A stretch of DNA of 64,000 bases from Bidens hawaiensis (Eukaryota; Streptophyta; Magnoliopsida; Asterales; Asteraceae). Each line of letters begins with the position of its first letter. The stretch's first letter is position 1. The translations under genes were made by a program, and so were the position numbers. Under the pieces are notes generated by a model that had not been told where the DNA came from, made no database searches, and was given only the letters and a program-made list of their open reading frames with translations. The stretch spans positions 1-64,000 of the forward strand of contig JAIQDT010002036.1 of the NCBI GenBank assembly GCA_021521415.1. Direction: 5' to 3'. This document shows positions 55,401-64,000 of the stretch, one piece after another.

Positions 55401-57059
55401 TATTCGGTCGAATCAGATCCAATTCGGTCGAATCAGATCCTATTCGGTCGAATCAGATCCTATTCAGTTGAATCAGATCCTATTCAGTTGAATCAGATCC
55501 TATTCAGTTGAATCAGATCCAGCCTCCTGTTTTTTTTTTCAGCTTTAAAACCCAGTTTTTGCTCGAGGTCGCGTAGGCTTGTACTCTTAGACTTATAACA
55601 CGTTGTTAACCTATTATGCCCTATTCTAGACTTAGAGGATCAACAAATTGGATAGCACTCGTCGCCTCTAGCAGCCTTACTAAACCAACAAGGTGAGTTC
55701 ATAGCCCCTATTTAAGCTTTTCAAAACTATGGGGGTGGAAACATGGTAACTTTACACGGTTGGACAAAATCATTTATGCAAACACTCTTTAAACTATAAA
55801 CCTTTGGATTTCTACACACGTGCGGAAATCCACAAGCTTTTTGGTAATCTATAAACTTTGGAAATCTATGAACATGGGGAAACCCATCAACTTATGGAGA
55901 TCTAAGAACATTGGAAATCAATGAGTATGGGAAATTCTATGAACATTGACATCATGGGAATGGGAATCATATTCATGTCATCATAGTCATCGTGTCAGTA
56001 TGGAAATCTAGAGATCAAAGCATCATGAGTTGAATTGGACGTGAGAGTCTATTCTACTCTCGGTAGAACTCACGACCATGAGTGGCAATTCTATTCTCGG
56101 TGGCACTCGTAACTCATGGGATTCTATACTAGTCTCGGTGGAATCCATAACTCTTGAGGACCTATACTAGTCTCGGTAGGGACCAAGAGAACCCAGGATT
56201 CTTTGGGGAGTCTATCCTACTCTCGGTAGAACCTAGCTGAGTCCTGGATGGCAAGAGCGAGGTAGTCTTGGTTTAAGTCTTGCGTGGGTTCAAATCAAGT
56301 CTTGTGTGATCATTGGGCTTCGTCATCATTCATCATCATTCATCATCATTCATTCACCATCATCTTGGATACTAGTAACACTTGGTATCTTGGCGTTGGA
56401 TTATCTAGTAAACTTAGTATGCTCTAATTCATATGTCCTTGTTTATGCTTAACTGTTATGTGCTACATGTACCGTTGGGAGACCACAAATCTTTGAGTAA
56501 TCTTATCACATACGACTCTAGTGGGAGAGTAATAACCTCGCTGAGAGTCCAGGAGAACATTTCATGTTTTACTTACTACAAAAACCTCTTTGGGAAAACC
56601 AAGAGATCTTTTCTTACAAGCCTTTTTTTTAAAAAAACCGGGTATTATACCCAAACATAGTAGTATAAATTGTAGGAGTGGTGGGTTAGCCGTAGGTACA
56701 CCCTATATATAAACCCCTACAACCTATACTAGTATGTTTGTGTATAAACTCTTTTTCTTTAAACCTATGAATTCACTCATCTACTTTATGTAGTTGACAG
56801 TTTGTTACATGTTTTCAGGAAATAAAGCAGCAGGAAATCCCTAGCAAGTTTAGAGGCCTTAGAGAGATGAAGGCTAGGCTAGAAGTTGTTTGGAACTTGA
56901 TATTTTGTTTTAAAACAATTTGTTTCATGTTACCTGGTTGATGTAATATTTGACATTTTGGTTATGTTTATGCATTTAGACTTTTATACTATTGTGCTCA
57001 ACAATCACGACTTCGTCGCCGCGCCTCGATTTTTCCGCCATCGCGATCGGGGTGTGACA
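55318..57059 (+). repeat. 5'-truncated Tekay 5' LTR
   Basis: Lacks the first part of U3 but keeps part of the 20-bp array, the ACCGAG array, the core promoter cassette and R-U5, ending GGTGTGACA at 57059. Confidence 0.93.
56671..56722 (+). promoter_or_regulatory. Tekay LTR core promoter cassette (plus copy)
   Basis: TGTAGGAGTGGTGGGTTAGC, then CGTAGGTACACCC and TATATATAAACCCC. The TATA-type sequence lies upstream of R and is retained despite the U3 truncation. Confidence 0.6.
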
Positions 57060-57062
57060 GAT

Positions 57063-57075
57063 TGGTATCAGATCC
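57063..57075 (+). other. Tekay primer binding site
   Basis: TGGTATCAGATCC, four bases into the interior. A variant of the initiator tRNA-Met complement. Confidence 0.85.
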
Positions 57076-57358
57076 AGGTTATAGGGAATTAGGAAACCGA
57101 CCTAGACTATAACCTAGGATCCTTGACTCTAGATAGCTCATGCATCACAATCACATGCCTACACTTATATACGTGCTACGTGCTTATGTGCTGCATATTA
57201 ATTGTAAACCTCTGAGTCATTCAGTCATACCAAAATCTTCGGTCATCAAGCATTCATATCTCTTGAGTCATGTCATTCTGTATTCTTGGTATAATCTATG
57301 TCCTCTATTCTTAAATCTTTGGCGTATCATTGATTCTATCTAACGCTCGTTTTTCGTC

Positions 57359-60300
57359 ATGCATAGAATGCCTCCCAGACGTGCACCCGCTCCCATGGAC
57401 TCCGCTGAGTTAGACAACCTTATAGCCCAGCAGATCGCGGCTGTGTTACCAGGCATGGTAACAACCATCAGCCAGGGGCTGAGGCAAGAAGGAACCTCTG
57501 GGGCCAACCAAACTCCAGCTCAGAACGCAAATGAACCAGCGAATAAGCCATACAAGGACTTCATGACTACAAAACCCACCAGCTTCAGCGGTACAGAAGG
57601 TGCCGTTGGTCTCCTCCAGTGGATCGAAAAGATGGAGGCAGCCTTTGTTATAAGCTCGTGCCCTGAGGCACTGAAGGTCACGCACGCGGCAAGCATGTTG
57701 TTTAAACGCGCGCTGACCTGGTGGAACAACGAGATAAGAACCCGTGGGCGTGAAGCTGCCCTGGCCATGACCTGGACGGAATTTGTAGCATTGGTTACCC
57801 GCGAGTTCATACCTCGCAGTGAGGTGCAGAAACTTGAAGCTGAGTTTTGGGTGCACAAAATGAAGGGCGCTGATCACCAAGGGTACACGGAGCGTTTTCA
57901 CGAGCTCTCCCTTCTCGTACCACACCTGGTCACCCCTCCCTCCCGGGCTATTGAACTTTACATCAATGGCCTACCTGACACTGTTCGTGGAATCGTTATC
58001 GGGGCTGACCCATCAACCCTGCAAGCGGCGATTGAACTAGCTGCCCGACTGACCCAGGATCAGGTTAAGACTGGGGTCCTAGCCAAGGACACGGGCAAGG
58101 CCGCTGAGGGCTCATCCAAAAAGAGCAACCGCATCAAAAAGCGTAAGGCTAGCAGTTACGCGATGGTTACTCCCGCAACCCCAATCAGCTCTGTCGCTCC
58201 TGCTCCCACCCCTTCTGGAAGGCCAAAGAGGGAGTACACTGGGGTTCACCCCAAGTGCGGCACTTGCCAATTTCATTATCCTGCCGGAACCCCGTGCTGG
58301 AAATGCACGAGCAGTGGACGTTTGGGGCACCTAGCGGAACGCTGCAGATTTCAAGGTAATCAACTGGCGATACAGAGCAGCAGTTCCCAACCCAGCAACA
58401 CTCGAGGCTGTTTCGAGTGTGGAGCCACGGACCACTTCAAGAGCAGGTGTCCTCGTCTTGCAAATCTTCCACCGGCCCGAGGCCGAGCCTTTACTATTGG
58501 CGCTGCTGAAGCTCGCCAAAATCCTGACGTCATTACTGGTACGTTCATTCTCAACAATCTCTGGGTTTCTATTCTATTTGATACGGGTGTAGATAGAAGT
58601 TTTATTTCTAGCGCATTGGTCCCATTGCTTAATCTAGGAACTTCCGTCTTAGACCCCGCTTTCTCTGTCGAATTGGCAAACGGAGAGTCTACCCAAGTGA
58701 ACGAAATCGTTCGCAATTGCACGCTTACGTTTGATCAGACGCCTCTTAGCATTGACCTCATCCCTATGCAACTAGGAAGTTTCGATGTAGTTGTGGGGAT
58801 GGATTGGTTGTCCAACAACCACGCGGAAGTAGTGTGTGCCGAGAAACTCATCCGCGTTCCTTGTTCTTCTGGCGAGTCTATAACTATTCAAGGAGAGAGA
58901 TCAGGCAGATGTCTGAAATTAATCTCCTGCTTAAAAGCCCGGCGATGCCTTCGAAAGAAGTGTCCCGCCTTCCTAGCTCATGTCTCCATCAAGGAATCAA
59001 AGGGGAAGAAGCTCTCAGATGTCCCCGTCGTGCGTGAATTTCCAGACGTTTTTCCTGAAGACTTGCCCGGACTTCCTCCTAGCCGACAAGTCGAATTCCA
59101 CATCGATTTAGTTCCCGGTGCAACCCCCGTGGCAAAATCTCCGTATCGTTTGGCTCCGTCAGAAATGCAGGAATTATCGAGCCAGCTGCAGGAACTACTG
59201 GACAAGGGTTTTATTCGCCCTAGTTCATCTCCATGGGGAGCTCCAGTCCTCTTCGTCAAAAAGAAGGACGGATCTTTCCGGATGTGCATAGACTATCGTG
59301 AGCTTAACAAACTCACCGTCAAGAATCGGTATCCACTACCGAGGATTGACGATCTTTTCGACCAGCTGCAAGGAGCCACCTACTTTTCCAAGATCGACCT
59401 ACGCTCAGGTTATCACCAAGTGCGCGTCATGGAGGACGACATCGCGAAAACCGCTTTCAGAACTCGATATGGACACTACGAGTTCCTAGTCATGCCATTT
59501 GGTTTGACGAATGCTCCCGCGGTGTTCATGGATCTCATGAATCGCGTTTGTCGCCCATACCTGGACCAGTTTGTTATCATCTTCATTGACGATATTCTCG
59601 TTTATTCCCGCTCTAAAGCCGACCATGAGCTTCATCTCAGGCTTATCTTGGATCTGCTGAGAAAAGAGCAACTCCACGCCAAATTCTCCAAATGCGAATT
59701 CTGGCTAAGGGAAGTTCAATTCTTAGGTCACATCATTAACAAGGAAGGCATTTATGTCGACCCTGCCAAGATTGAAGCCATCAAGAATTGGGAAGCGCCT
59801 ACGACGCCGACCGAAATTCGTTCATTTCTTGGTTTGGCTGGGTACTACCGTCGGTTCATCTCGAACTTTTCAAAGATCGCGTTGCCCCTCACAATGTTAA
59901 CTCAAAAAGGGGAACCGTTCATTTGGAGCCAAGAGCAGGAAGAGGCTTTCCAAACATTGAAACATAAACTCTGTCATGCTCCAATCCTGTCGCTTCCTGA
60001 GGGTAACGATGATTTTGTTGTTTATTGCGACGCCTCGAGCCAAGGTCTAGGCTGCGTCTTAATGCAACGCGGAAGGGTCATCGCTTACGCCTCGCGTCAA
60101 CTCAAGAGTCATGAGAGGAATTATGTCACTCATGACTTGGAATTGGGTGCTGTGGTCTTTGCCTTAAAAATATGGAGACACTACCTATACGGTACGAAAT
60201 GTGTCATCTTCACCGACCACAAGAGCCTACAACACATCCTCAATCAAAGGGAGCTAAACATGCGACAACGTCGATGGGTTGAACTCCTAAGTGACTATGA

Positions 60301-61828
60301 CTGCGAAATCCGCTACCACCCTGGAAAGGCTAACGTAGTGGCTGACGCGTTAAGTCGCAAGGAAAGGACCCAGTTGCATGCGATCCGTATTCAGTCCAAT
60401 CTTCCCTCCATGGTTCTTGAAGCTCAAAAGCAAGCGATTGCTGGTGGTGATCTCAAAAATATGCTATCTTGCGGTGCCGAACGGAAGTTTGAAACCAAGT
60501 CTGATGGTATACTTTACTACTTAAATCGCATGTGGATTCCAAACTCTGAACCACTTCGAGAACTCATCCTGAACGAAGCGCACAAATCCAGATACTCTAT
60601 TCACCCAGGCAGTGATAAAATGTATCAGAATCTCAAGTCTCACTTCTGGTGGCCGGGTATGAAGAAAGACATAGCTTTATACGTCGGTAGATGTCAAACA
60701 TGCTCGCGGATCAAGACTGAACATCAGAGACCATCTGGCCTGCTACAACAACCGATCATACCGCAGTGGAAGTGGGACGAAGTCGCTATGGACTTCATTA
60801 CCAAACTCCCGCGGACACCCAGCGGTTATGACACGATTTGGGTTATCATGGATTACTTGACCAAATCCGCTCACTTTCTCCCTGTCCGTGAGGACTACAC
60901 CACGGAGAAGCTGGCGCGGATTTACATTCGTGAGATCGTAACCCGTCACGGTGTGCCTAAGGGCATCACGTCTGACCGTGACCCCACTTTTGCGTCAAGG
61001 TTCTGGAAGTCATTTCAGAAAGCCTTTGGGACAAGTGTGAAACTTAGCTCTGCCTATCATCCTGAATCGGATGGACAGAGCGAAAGGACCATACAAACCC
61101 TGGAGGATATGCTCAGAGCCTGTATCCTTGAATTCGGTAGTAGCTGGGAGACTCACCTTCCTCTTGCAGAGTTCTCATACAATAACAGCTATCATGCTAC
61201 CATCAAATGCGCACCATTCGAGGCACTCTATGGCAGGAAATGTGGTTCTCCACTGTGTTGGTCCGAGACCGGAGATTCTCAAATCATCGGCCCGGAACTG
61301 ATACAGGAAACCACTGACAGTATCGCCATCATCCAGCAAAGACTTAAGGACGCCCGCTGTCGACACAAGTATTATGCTGACAAACGCCGCAAACCTCTGG
61401 AGTTCCAAATAGGCGATCACGTAATGCTCAAAGTTTCCCCCTGGAAGGGCGTTGTTCGCTTCGGGAAGAAGGGAAAGTTTGCTCCAAGGTACGTGGGACC
61501 TTTCAAGATCATCGAAAAGGTCGGACCCGTAGCCTATCGCCTGGAATTGCCTCCAGAACTCAGCCGTGTTCACAACGTTTTTCATGTGTCGCAACTCAAA
61601 AAGTGCCTCGTTGACGAGACCGCTCAAATCCCGATCGACACGGTTCACATCGACGACAAACTACACTTTGTTGAGGAACCTGTCGAGGTCCTAGATCGAG
61701 AAGTCAAAAAGACTAAGCGAAGCCGGATACCTATAGTCAAGGTGCGATGGAACAACCATCGTGGACCCGAGTTCACATGGGAACGAGAAGATAAGATGAA
61801 GGAGGAATACCCTCATCTGTTCGCATAG
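57359..61828 (+). CDS. gag-pol: Tekay/Del-like chromovirus Gag-Pol, intact
   Basis: A single open frame of 1489 codons. Gag at about 60-240 ([21 protein letters not shown]). Zinc knuckle [14 protein letters not shown] at about 351-364, preceded by an irregular [17 protein letters not shown]. Aspartic protease with DTG at about 408 ([12 protein letters not shown]). Reverse transcriptase about 580-760 with [14 protein letters not shown] and FIDDI at 744-745. RNase H with DAS at about 891. Integrase with the H/C zinc finger (about 1081-1117), D 1145, D 1206 and E 1242, the last two 35 residues apart. GPF module about 1371-1400 and a chromodomain-like end about 1438-1489. All catalytic residues are present. 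Start may be ATG 57359 or 57368. RH before INT is the gypsy order. Confidence 0.97.
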   Translation: MHRMPPRRAPAPMDSAELDNLIAQQIAAVLPGMVTTISQGLRQEGTSGANQTPAQNANEPANKPYKDFMTTKPTSFSGTEGAVGLLQWIEKMEAAFVISSCPEALKVTHAASMLFKRALTWWNNEIRTRGREAALAMTWTEFVALVTREFIPRSEVQKLEAEFWVHKMKGADHQGYTERFHELSLLVPHLVTPPSRAIELYINGLPDTVRGIVIGADPSTLQAAIELAARLTQDQVKTGVLAKDTGKAAEGSSKKSNRIKKRKASSYAMVTPATPISSVAPAPTPSGRPKREYTGVHPKCGTCQFHYPAGTPCWKCTSSGRLGHLAERCRFQGNQLAIQSSSSQPSNTRGCFECGATDHFKSRCPRLANLPPARGRAFTIGAAEARQNPDVITGTFILNNLWVSILFDTGVDRSFISSALVPLLNLGTSVLDPAFSVELANGESTQVNEIVRNCTLTFDQTPLSIDLIPMQLGSFDVVVGMDWLSNNHAEVVCAEKLIRVPCSSGESITIQGERSGRCLKLISCLKARRCLRKKCPAFLAHVSIKESKGKKLSDVPVVREFPDVFPEDLPGLPPSRQVEFHIDLVPGATPVAKSPYRLAPSEMQELSSQLQELLDKGFIRPSSSPWGAPVLFVKKKDGSFRMCIDYRELNKLTVKNRYPLPRIDDLFDQLQGATYFSKIDLRSGYHQVRVMEDDIAKTAFRTRYGHYEFLVMPFGLTNAPAVFMDLMNRVCRPYLDQFVIIFIDDILVYSRSKADHELHLRLILDLLRKEQLHAKFSKCEFWLREVQFLGHIINKEGIYVDPAKIEAIKNWEAPTTPTEIRSFLGLAGYYRRFISNFSKIALPLTMLTQKGEPFIWSQEQEEAFQTLKHKLCHAPILSLPEGNDDFVVYCDASSQGLGCVLMQRGRVIAYASRQLKSHERNYVTHDLELGAVVFALKIWRHYLYGTKCVIFTDHKSLQHILNQRELNMRQRRWVELLSDYDCEIRYHPGKANVVADALSRKERTQLHAIRIQSNLPSMVLEAQKQAIAGGDLKNMLSCGAERKFETKSDGILYYLNRMWIPNSEPLRELILNEAHKSRYSIHPGSDKMYQNLKSHFWWPGMKKDIALYVGRCQTCSRIKTEHQRPSGLLQQPIIPQWKWDEVAMDFITKLPRTPSGYDTIWVIMDYLTKSAHFLPVREDYTTEKLARIYIREIVTRHGVPKGITSDRDPTFASRFWKSFQKAFGTSVKLSSAYHPESDGQSERTIQTLEDMLRACILEFGSSWETHLPLAEFSYNNSYHATIKCAPFEALYGRKCGSPLCWSETGDSQIIGPELIQETTDSIAIIQQRLKDARCRHKYYADKRRKPLEFQIGDHVMLKVSPWKGVVRFGKKGKFAPRYVGPFKIIEKVGPVAYRLELPPELSRVHNVFHVSQLKKCLVDETAQIPIDTVHIDDKLHFVEEPVEVLDREVKKTKRSRIPIVKVRWNNHRGPEFTWEREDKMKEEYPHLFA

Positions 61829-62286
61829 TCATCATCTTTGTAATTCTAGAAATCTTGGAGTCTATGTAATCGTAATCATGTAATCGGGGACCAATATTAT
61901 TCAATAAAGTATCATGTTGTTCCTATTTGCTTATAAATATTCTCTTATTTGCATAACACCAAGTTTGGCTACTCATGACTCGTGCTGGAAAACACAAGTC
62001 GTGCATACTTAATCATGTATACATTGGAGTGAACTATGTATCATTGAGCCAAAATTTGTCATTATTCTAGCATTTATAAAGCATGGTTGTGTGTGTGTGT
62101 GTGGTGTCGTGTCAATTCTCTAACCGCACGCAATAGAGTTTATACATTGATACAAGGTGAGCTTGTAATTATAGTCCGAAATATAATTGCATCAAGGTCA
62201 CAGGTGTATACGTGTATAAACAATTTGCTATTGTGTAACTATGAGTCGTGAACTCAAGGTTTGTGTAGGGAATTAATCAATGAATG
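61829..62286 (+). other. Tekay 3' spacer, proximal part
   Basis: Noncoding. Contains a short GT run (62089-62103) and TTTATACATTGATACAAGG at 62139, source of the filler at 55301-55317. Confidence 0.6.
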
Positions 62287-62668
62287 TTGAAGGAGTGGTG
62301 GGTTAGCCGCTGGTACACCCTGTATATAAACCCCTTCAGCACAAGTTGGTTATGTCTGAAGCGAGACTTGGAATTAGGGACTCATAGTTAGCGTGGCAGC
62401 TGTGAGACGTTAAATTCAAGAGTTATTGAGGGAATTATTCACAGAAGATTGAAGGAGTGGTGGGTTAGCCGCTGGTACACCCTATATATAAACCCCTTCA
62501 ATCCGAAATGAATATGTCTGATGTAAAGCTTGAAGGTGATGCCTTGTAGTGGAAAATAGTGTGTCGTCCTGTGTGTCATTGATCTAATAGGAGTCGAAAG
62601 AAACACTCAAGTGGGGTTGAAGGGGTGGTGGGTTAGCTGCTGGTACACCCTATATATAAACCCCTTCA
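62287..62668 (+). repeat. Three promoter-like cassettes before the 3' LTR
   Basis: TTGAAGGAGTGGTGGGTTAG, CCGCTGGTACACCC, T(A/G)TATATAAACCCCTTCA at 62287-62338, 62449-62502 and 62617-62668, spaced about 165 bp. Each copy has inverted ends (TGAAGG / CCTTCA) and a TATATATAA core, as in the LTR cassette at 56671-56722. Confidence 0.92.
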
Positions 62669-62799
62669 GCTTGATTTGGGTGGTATCCAAGATGAATATT
62701 AGAGGTAGTGGCGCATAGTGGTCATCATGGGATCGTGTAATCTAAATCAAAACTTAATCAAGTATACAAAAATCTAAATTTCGGGACGAAATTCCTCTA

Positions 62800-62811
62800 A
62801 ATTGGGGAGGA
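62800..62811 (+). other. Polypurine tract of the plus Tekay element
   Basis: AATTGGGGAGGA directly before the 3' LTR. Confidence 0.9.
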
Positions 62812-64000
62812 TGTAACGCCCTGAAATTCGATTAGTAAACTAAGATCGTGAAATCATCGGAAACTATAGACTTTGGGTTCTGGACGATAAGTTCGGAACC
62901 CATATCATTGGAAAAATCTGTTTTTATCATTTAAAATGTTTATTTCATAAAACGACATTTACGCCTGAAAAATATTAATTTTTATGCTTTCGAAAAATAA
63001 AATGTTTTTATTTAAAAAGATTTCAAATAATTATTCGAAAAATGATTTTATAAAAGTTTTGCTGAAAAAGTTTTAGTTTGTTTAAAAACTTATGAACTCG
63101 ACTAGTCTTGACCCGTAGGTAGCCTAAACCCGAACCCGAGTCACCCGAGTATTTAAGCGGGAAATCAAGTGTTCTTGCACCACCTCTTTCATTTTCACCA
63201 ACACTTTCACAAAACCCACCCAAACACTCTCATTCTAGAGAGAGAAACTAGAGAGAGAAGTCTTCAAACTTCAAATCCGAGTCCACAAATCTGTTTGTTG
63301 TTGTTTTTGGTAAGATTTTCTTGAAAATCATACGTTTTTATCATCAAATCCGGCCCCGAATCGAGCAAAAACCCCAACTTTTGTGTCAAGTGTGTTCTTG
63401 GTCAAAAACCATCATTTTTGGTGTCAAAATGCAAGTTTTTGTTGTTATAAATACTAGGAATCATTAGGTCTTTGAATTCCGAGCATTTCCATGTATAAAA
63501 CATCAATTTTGGTCGAAAAATCACAAAAATCGCGATTTCCCGTAGGTTTCTCCGTCACCCGGCTTGAAGGAGTCGAATCAGATCCTATTCGGTCGAATCA
63601 GATCCTATTCGGTCGAATCAGATCCTATTCGGTCGAATCAGATCCTATTCGGTCGAATCAGATCCTATTCGGTCGAATCAGATCCTATTCGGTCGAATCA
63701 GATCCTATTCGGTCGAATCAGATCCTATTCGGTCGAATCAGATCCTATTCGGTCGAATCAGATCCTATTCAGTCGAATCAGATCCTATTCAGTTGAATCA
63801 GATCCAGCCTCCTGTTTTTTTTTTCAGCTTTAAAACCCAGTTTTTGCTCGAGGTCGCGTAGGCTTGTACTCTTAGACTTATAACACGTTGTTAACCTATT
63901 ATGCCCTATTCTAGACTTAGAGGATCAACAAATTGGATAGCAGTCGTCGCCTCTAGCAGCCTTACTAAACCAACAAGGTGAGTTCATAGCCCCTATTTAA
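62812..64000 (+). repeat. Tekay 3' LTR, cut by the window end
   Basis: Starts TGTAACGCCCTG and matches the minus-strand LTR from its start through the 20-bp array to beyond AAGGTGAGTTCATAGCCCC. The R-U5 part is outside the window. Confidence 0.95.
63575..63806 (+). repeat. 20-bp tandem array, 12 units
   Basis: Same unit as 53045-53338 but three fewer copies. The final two units carry the CAGT variants. Confidence 0.94.

Noticed and set aside
51506..57059. Single-cDNA self-integration as the cause of the inverted Tekay structure
   Set aside because: Self-integration inverts but does not duplicate internal sequence, and the pol end is present twice.

Overview
This is nuclear DNA from a flowering plant and consists almost entirely of transposable elements. 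Every coding signal but two belongs to plant Ty1/copia or Ty3/gypsy LTR retrotransposons; the exceptions are a Helitron helicase remnant and a decayed receptor-kinase ectodomain. The DNA is AT-rich, the elements are nested, a SINE carries an Au-type 3' module, and many LTRs are thousands of bases long, all typical of a large eudicot genome. The extra 3' ORF (ORF3) of the copia elements carries FNFSKMIFEG and YPRF(L/I)Q motifs, which I recall from repeat proteins of Asteraceae such as Tanacetum. I therefore favour a daisy-family plant with moderate confidence. I see no intact host gene, RNA gene or CRISPR array.

Layout. 1-6194: a probable gypsy-type LTR, interrupted by a complete non-autonomous LTR element on the minus strand (2204-5506; TSD TATGA; both LTRs, PBS and PPT). 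6195-6801: a probable solo copia LTR. 6886-8250: a probable gypsy LTR on the minus strand. 8270-9015: a noncoding copia fragment. 9123-10545: microsatellite, a near-perfect palindrome with a tandem third copy, and a fold-back repeat. 11700-12463: a broken LRK10L/WAK-type ectodomain. 12519-14920: Helitron remnants. 14921-25745: copia C (minus, 5' truncated; 3' LTR, ORF3, pol, part of gag). 25746-26152: a gypsy RT/RNase H fragment. 26153-43774: copia A (minus), interrupted by a TRIM-like element (37685-40031) and a SINE (41809-42178). 43775-51495: copia B (plus), inserted in copia A's gag and itself cut at 51495. 51496-64000: two oppositely oriented pieces of one Tekay/Del-like chromovirus family, one with an intact 1489-codon gag-pol.

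Nesting gives a relative order: gypsy fragment, then copia A, then copia B, then Tekay, the youngest. Copia A, B and C are SIRE/Maximus-like: long Gag, separate Pol frame and, in A and C, a long noncoding spacer and ORF3 after pol. The B window stops before that region.

Three things stand out. First, in all three copia elements the gag stop codon lies inside a branch-point-like sequence followed by a pyrimidine tract and AG|G. In A and B an upstream GTAAGAG donor would join gag to pol in frame, so Gag versus Gag-Pol may be decided by splicing. Second, ORF3 in A and C follows its own TATA box, with arrays of the same short words that precede the TATA box in that element's LTR. Third, a stem-loop module recurs between pol and ORF3 in both families. 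The Tekay block adds a head-to-head junction with patchwork filler, a primer-binding-site remnant at its outer edge, and three extra copies of the LTR core-promoter cassette before the 3' LTR.
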